From Glandiceps talaboti (lineage: Eukaryota > Hemichordata > Enteropneusta > Spengelidae): DNA of 64,000 nt. The translations under genes were made by a program, and so were the position numbers. The notes beneath the pieces were generated by a model. The model saw nothing but the letters and a program-made list of their open reading frames with translations, did not search any database and was not told the DNA's origin. Positions within the stretch are counted from its first letter, which is position 1; each line of letters begins with the position of its first letter. The DNA lies in assembly GCF_964340395.1 (NCBI RefSeq), contig NC_135564.1:22371287-22435286 (forward strand). The letters are read 5' to 3'. Positions 30,201 through 38,612 of this stretch are shown here, one piece after another.

Positions 30201-33200
30201 TTATAACTAGTAATCTTAATAACTAGTAATCTTTGTAATTAGTAATCTTTATAACTAGTAATCTTTGTAATTAGTAATCTTTGTAACTAGTAATCTTTAT
30301 AACTAGTAATCTTTATAACTAGTAATCATAGTAACTAGTAATCTTTATAACTAGTAATCTTAATAACTAGTAATCTTTGTAATTAGTAATCTTTATAACT
30401 AGTAATCTTTGTAATTAGTAATCTTTATAATTAGTAATCTTTATAACTAGTAATCTTTATAACTAGTAATCATAGTAACTAGTAATCTTTATAACTAGTA
30501 ATCTTAATAACTAGTAATCTTTGTAATTAGTAATCTTTATAACTAGTAATCTTTGTAATTAGTAATCTTTATAATTAGTAATCTTTGTAATTAGTAATCT
30601 TTATAACTAGTAATCTTTGTAATTAGTAATCTTGCTGGTCATACTATTGACCATATTATTACTCGTGCTGATGACAGTACCGTCGCTGATGTTCGAGTCG
30701 AACCAATCTATGCGATTTCCGACCATTTCCCGGTTCTATTCTCAATAAACAATTTCTCTTACGTCAGAAATACTCGAAAATCCATAAAATCAAGAAACAT
30801 GAAATCCTTTTCCGCTAATGTGTTCGCTGCTGACTTATCTGCATCTATTCGCCTCCAATCAGATGCTGACATATCTACTAATTGGGATCTTCTTAATAAC
30901 ACAGTTAGCGATGTATTTGATCGCCATGCACCAACTCGTGAGAGACTGGTCCCCAATAGGCGATCAGTTCCATGGATTAATCAGTCAATCATCGATGCAC
31001 GGTTGAAAAGAATGAAGGCAGAAAGAGTGTGGAGAAAATCAAGGTTGGAAGTACATCGTCAGATTTACAGGGCCTGTCGGACTGACGTCGTGCGCCTTGT
31101 TGAGGAGGCAAAAAAGAGTCATTACGCCGGACTTGTTGACGATTGCGCGGGTAACCAAAAACAATTATTTCAGGTTGTAAAGGGATTACTTGGTCATACT
31201 AACACTTCTGCTGTTCTACCAAAACATGAGGATTCTTCGGAATTAGCAAATCGTTTTGCTCAATTCTTTTTAAATCGCGTCAAGTCTCTAACCTTGAACC
31301 TGGGCACTGTACCTGGAAATTCTAATCACCACTATTCACAACCTGTTGCTGAATTGAAACCCGACTGTCGCCTAGATGCTTTTAAACCTACTACTGATGA
31401 TGAAATTGACACGATCATTCGTTCATCGCCTTCATCTACTTGCTGCCTTGACCCGATTCCAACCAAGATCTTCAAACACCCTGACATTATACAAGTATTG
31501 TTACCGCACATTACCGAAATCTTCAATAATTCTCTACAGTATGGTGTAGTACCCGCTCATTTTAAGGAAGCCGTCGTTAAACCTCTCATTAAAAAGCCAT
31601 CTCTTGATCAAGAAGTTCTTAAAAATTACCGCCCTGTATCTAACTTGCCGTTTTTGTCGAAGACTTTAGAACGTATTGTTGCCAGGAGGCTGACTTCCCA
31701 CATTGTTAACTATTCACTGGACGAGCCATTGCAATCTGCATACAAACCAGGACATAGTACAGAGACTGCTCTCCTTAAAGTAACAAATGACATCTTGCTC
31801 TCTCTTGATGAGAAAAGGGACGTCTTCTTGGTATTGCTTGATCTTTCCGCAGCATTTGACACTGTGAACCATTCTATTTTACTGAATCGCTTAAGAGACC
31901 GTTTTGGTCTTTCAGATAGTGTCCTCATGTGGTTTCAGTCCTACCTCTCCAATCGCAGTCAGTGTGTACTTGTGAATTCCACCCAGTCACCATTCTATCC
32001 GCTTGACACTGGGGTACCACAGGGATCGGTTCTAGGACCTATACTTTTTAATATGTACACTTCTCCATTAGGTGAATTAGTTTCTAGTCATGGATGTCTC
32101 TATAGTTTTTATGCAGATGACTCTTCACTTTATATGTCTTGTACTATAGATAATGAAGCTAGAATGGTTTCTAATCTTGAACTTTGTATTTCTGATGTCA
32201 GGTCTTGGCTGAAAATTTCTTGTGTTTGAATGATGATAAGACTGAATTTGTTATTTTTTCGGCTACTTCGGGTGATCTGTCCACTAGAGCGATTACAGAA
32301 ATTCGTGTTGGCGATGCTCTGATTCCCGTCCATTGTCAAGCCAAGAGCCTTGGAGTGATCCTTGACTCTTGTCTGACAATGAAGCCGCATATTGGACAGA
32401 TCTGCCGTTCTGCCACTTTTCATTTGCGTCGTATTGTGCTTATCCGCAAATATTTATCTCAACCTGCTACTGAGCAATTAGTGCATGCATTCATTACATC
32501 TCGAATAGATTCATGTAATTCACTTTTATTTGGGCTTCCGAAGTACCTAATCAACCGTATTCAACGTATTCAAAATATTGCTGCTAGAATTGTAACTCGT
32601 TCCAAAATCACCTTTCACATCACTCCAATTTTATATCAGTTGCATTGGTTACCTGTTTCTGAACGTATTGTTTTTAAGATTTTAGTTCTTATTTTTAAAT
32701 CCATTCATAGGCTTGGACCAATTTATCTTTCTGACATGATAGAACTATACGTTCCACGTCGTAATTTAAGGTCAGCTGATCAGTTCAAACTCTGCCCCAT
32801 TCGATCACGTACTAAGACATATGGTGATCATGCTTTTAGTGTTGCTGCCCCCACTCTCTGGAATAATCTCCCACTCAACATCCGTCAGTCACCTACCTTA
32901 TCTGCTTTTAAATCCAATGTTAAAACTTTACTTTTTAAAACTGTTTTTTAAGTGATATTTGTATTGTATGAATAGCTTACAGCGTCTTTGATCACATTTT
33001 TTTTTTGTGGATACTGACGCTTTATAAATAAATTATTATTATTATTATTTATAACTAGTAATCTTTGTAATTAGTAATCTTTATAACTAGTAATCTTTGT
33101 AACTAGTAATCATAGTAACTAGTAATCTTTATAACTAGTAATCATAGTAACTAGTAATCTTTATAATTAGTAATCTTTATAATTAGTAATCTTTATAACT

Positions 33201-36200
33201 AGTAATCATAGTAACTAGTAATCTTTGTAATTAGTAATCTTTATAATTAGTAATCTTTATAACTAGTAATCTTTATAACTAGTAATCTTTGTAATTAGTA
33301 ATCTTTATAACTAGTAATCATAGTAACTAGTAATCTTTATAATTAGTAATCTTTATAACTCGTAATCTTTATAACTAGTAATCTTTATAACTAGTAATCT
33401 TTATAACTAGTAATCTTTGTAACTGGTAATCTTTATAACTAGTAATCATAGTAACTAGTAATCTTTATAATTAGTAATCTTTGTAACTAGTAATCTTTGT
33501 AACTAGTAATCTTTATAACTAGTAATCATAGTAACTAGTAATCTTTATAACTAGTAATCTTTGTAATTAGTAATCTTTGTAACTAGTAATCTTTATAACT
33601 AGTAATCATAGTAACTAGTAATCTTTATAACTAGTAATCTTTGTAATTAGTAATCTTTATAACTAGTAATCTTTATAACTAGTAATCTTTGTAATTAGTA
33701 ATCTTTGTAACTAGTAATCTTTATAACTAGTAATCTTTGTAACTAGTAATCTTTATAACTAGTAATCTTTATAACTAGTAATCATAGTAACTAGTAATCT
33801 TTATAACTAGTAATCATAGTAACTAGTAATCTTTATAACTAGTAATCTTTGTAATTAGTAATCTTTGTAACTAGTAATCTTTATAACTAGTAATCATAGT
33901 AACTAGTAATCTTTATAACTAGTAATCTTTGTAACTAGTAATCTTTATAACTAGTAATCTTTGTAATTAGTAATCTTTATAACTAGTAATCTTTGTAACT
34001 AGTAATCTTTATAACTAGTAATCTTTGTAACTAGTAATCTTTATAACTAGTAATCATAGTAACTAGTAATCTTTATAACTAGTAATCTTTGTAACTAGTA
34101 ATCTTTATAACTAGTAATCATAGTAACTAGTAATCTTTATAACTAGTAATCTTTATAACTAGTAATCTTTATAACTAGTAATCTTTGTAACTAGTAATCT
34201 TTATAACTAGTAATCTTTATAACTAGTAATCTTTATAACTAGTAATCTTTATAACTAGTAATCTTTATAACTAGTAATCTTTGTAACTAGTAATCTTTAT
34301 AACTAGTAATCTTTGTAATTAGTAATCTTTTTAACTAGTAATCTTTATAACTAGTAATCATAGTAACTAGTAATCTTTATAACTAGTAATCATAGTAACT
34401 AGTAATCTTTATAACTAGTAATCTTTGTAACTAGTAATCTTTATAATTAGTAATCTTTGTAACTAGTAATCTTTATAACTAGTAATCATAGTAACTAGTA
34501 ATCTTTATAACTAGTAATCTTTGTAACTAGTAATCATAGTAACTAGTAATCTTTATAACTAGTAATCTTTATAACTAGTAATCATAGTAACTAGTAATCT
34601 TTGTAACTAGTAATCTTTGTAACTAGTAATCATAGTAACTAGTAATCTTTATAACTAGTAATCTTTGTAACTAGTAATCTTTATAACTAGTAATCTTTGT
34701 AACTAGTAATCATAGTAACTAGTAATCTTTATAACTAGTAATCTTTGTAACTAGTAATCATAGTAACTAGTAATCATAGTAACTAGTAATCTTTATAACT
34801 AGTAATCTTTGTAACTAGTAATCATAGTAACTAGTAATCTTTGTAACTAGTAATCTTTGTAACTAGTAATCATAGTAACTAGTAATCTTTATAACTAGTA
34901 ATCATAGTAACTAGTAATCTTTATAACTAGTAATCTTTGTAACTAGTAATCATAGTAACTAGTAATCATAGTAACTAGTAATCTTTATAACTAGTAATCT
35001 TTGTAATTAGTAATCTTTATAACTAGTAATCATAGTAACTAGTAATCTTTATAACTAGTAATCTTTGTAACTAGTAATCTTTATAACTCGTAATCTTTGT
35101 AACTGGTAATCTTTATAACTAGTAATCATAGTAACTAGTAATCTTTATAACTAGTAATCTTTGTAATTAGTAATCTTTATAACTAGTAATCTTTGTAATT
35201 AGTAATCTTTATAACTAGTAATCTTTATAACTAGTAATCTTTATAACTAGTAATCTTTATAACTCGTAATCTTTGTAACTGGTAATCTTTATAACTAGTA
35301 ATCTTTGTAACTAGTAATCTTTATAACTCGTAATCTGTGTAACTAGTAATCTTTATAACTCGTAATCTTTGTAACTGGTAATCTTTATAATTAGTAATCT
35401 TTGTAATTAGTAATCTTTATAACTAGTAATCATAGTAACTAGTAATCTTTATAATTAGTAATCTTTGTAACTAGTAATCTTTATAATTAGTAATCTTTGT
35501 AATTAGTAATCATAGTAACTAGTAATCTTTATAATTAGTAATCTTTATAACTAGTAATCTTCATAACTAGTAATCATAGTAACTAGTAATCTTTATAATT
35601 AGTAATCTTAATAACTAGTAATCTTTGTAATTAGTAATCTTTGTAATTAGTAATCATAGTAACTAGTGCTCTTGTGGTTAATACAATGATAATGACAATG
35701 ACAGAAATTTCATCCAATACATCTTGCATTGTCCCTCTTCAAATAGTAAAGTTATATTGTAATGTATAGGACAGAAGCTGGTTTACTAACCAAACAAATC
35801 TTGTAAACTTCATACCGGTATATTACAGAAATGTACATATATATAGGTATATATTCAACTGAACTTTTGTTGCTGTTGACATGATAAGATCTTATAATTG
35901 ACAATGGCAATATCATGACTAGTATTAACATTCATCTCTATACTTACACAACAGGAATTTCAATTAGGAGTTGTACAAGTGTATCTATAAACTTCTCTAG
36001 TAGAGGTTCACCATTCTGTGTTCCTTCCTGGATATCTTTGACAGCAAACTCTCGCAACACTCCACCTTCTGACATGTTCTCATTGAAATAACCAATCAGA
36101 CAGCGGATGATGAACAGTGCATTATGGGTCTGCCAGGTAAAGACATGGCTGAAGGAGAAAAATACATATTTTTTTTGTTTGCTTGTCCATTGCTGCTTGA

Positions 36201-38577
36201 AAAAGACAGACAGATTGCTATAGTGAGATTACATACTTGATGACATGGTTCTTTTTTTTTTTGAGCTGATGATCATGCCAAGTATGTGTAGATATCTGAT
36301 AAAGGAAGGAACTAACGTTGATGTAGTAACTTAATGGGAACCAATGTCAACTATCAAGCTTGATGTAGTAACTTAATGGGAACCAATGTCTACTATCAAG
36401 GTTGATGTAGTAACTTAGGAACCAATGTCTACTATCAAGGTTGATGTAGTAACTTAATGGGAACCAATGTCTATTATCAAGGTTGATGTAGTAACTTGAG
36501 AACCACTGTCTATCATCAAAAACAGTCAGTGCCTGATAGCCCCATTGTGATTAATGGTGAGTCTGTTGAACAGGTGGTGTCTTACAAATATCTTGGTTTG
36601 AACCTTGACGATAAACTCTCATTTACACATCATACTACAGCTGTCCAAAAGAAGTGCCAGCAGCGTTTACGTATATACTTCTATTACTCTATCGTAGCAT
36701 TATTGAACCTCTTTTAACTTACAGTAACATCTGTTATTTCCCTCTGCTCTCTGTTGTCAATCAAAATAAACTTGTGAAAATTTTGTTCACTGCTGCTAAA
36801 ATTGTGGGCCTGCCAACTCCTGCTCTCTCCGACATTACTGATCATGCAATACTGTGCAAGGCACATGTGATTGCTGTTGACGATAAACATCCACTTAATG
36901 CATATTTTGATATTCTCCCATCTAGTCAAAGATACCGCTGTCTTAAATGCTCCGAAGTTCGATACAGAAAGAGTTTTGTCCCATGAGCCGTCAGATTGTT
37001 AAATTGATGCTAAGTTGCATTTGTGTAGCTTGTCGTTGTTTTTACTCGTGTTAGGCAATGTGCATATGAGCCATCACACGAGGTCAAACAGTGTCACTGT
37101 TCGTGCACTGTATATTTGTACGTTATTTTTACATACTTAGCCTCCAAGTCTGCAGATTTCGTAGCAAATACAAAATGTAGACATCGAAGTCCAGTGGTGA
37201 GGTGCTGTAATCCCCCTATAGTCTAGTTCCTATACACTGACAGTATTGTTACGATATATACCTTCACTCATAGTATACTGGTAGTCAAGGCCCTGACGAA
37301 AGGTGTTAATTATGGTTCAACCCCATAGTGAGCAAAGCACAACTGTTACAGCAACAGTGCATGTCACTAGTAATAACAGGCTGTCAGGGAAAACCTGTTT
37401 AAGCATGTCTGAATTATGGCTTTGGACATGAAAACTGCACCAACAAAATGGCTGCCAGGCCGCCATATCGGATTGTATCATGACGAAAATGGATATGCAC
37501 ATGTGTATGTCATAGAACACTGTGCTAATACCAACTTTGAATGAGATCTGTTCAAGCATGTCTGAGTTATGGCTTTGGACATGGAAAATTTGCAAACAAA
37601 ATGGCTGCCAGGCAGCCATATTGGATTGTATCACGACAACAATGAATATGCACATGTATGTCATACAACACTGTCCTAATACCAACTTTGAATGAGATCT
37701 GTTCAAGCATGTCTGAGTTATGGCTTTGGACAGGAAAAATTCGCAAACAAAATGGCTGCTAGGCGGCCATATTGGATCGTATCATGAAACAAATTGACGT
37801 GCGTATGTATGCCATAGTATGTTGTCCCTGTACCAAGTTTGAAAAAAATCGGTCAAGGCATCTCCAAGAAACGGCTCTGGATGGACGGACAGACTGAACC
37901 CAATCTATAAGTCCCTGTCCCGGACTTCATCCGGCGGGGACTAAAAATTTGCTAAAAATTGTAGTGAGACAGCAACATAAAATAGGTTGGAATTTATATT
38001 GAAATTATTTGTCCCTGTGTTGCAGCTAATGAGGCATTACAAATAAGACTTGACTTACTTTTCACACTGTGTTGATGTCTTTAATTCAGCTGCTCTTATT
38101 AAGAATACACCCACAAGAGCACAAAAGTTACCAGTCTTTAGGTTATTTTCAGCTGTATAACAAAGGGAAAAGTAAAGATTGCAGACTTTATCCTTATCAT
38201 TTATGTACAACCATACCATAATTTTTGTTATACATTAATTATGGATAAACATCAAAACAAGAAAACTTTCAATTGTGAGAAGGAGAGATACATATATTAT
38301 GAGTAAGGAATACTGTACATCTTAGTACTCTGGAGTCTGATACAGATTGTATGATATTGATGTGTATTGGTGCAAGTGTCAGTTGTATTCGTTTAGGTTT
38401 TGTGTGTGGTACAGTGCACAACAAATTGATAACACCATCGTATTTCTGAATAAACATACTCAAAAGGATCATCATAAACCCAGCTAAATAGAACACAAGT
38501 GATCAAGTCATTGCAATATATTAATTTTTTCTTCCGTAAGGAAGAGATGTATTAGTGGGTGAAAGGCTGTGTGTGTG

Positions 38578-38612
<35 letters not shown>

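Noticed and set aside
26576-35667. CRISPR-like regular repeat
   Set aside because: There are no unique spacers between units, the units are directly adjacent, and the context is a eukaryotic intron.
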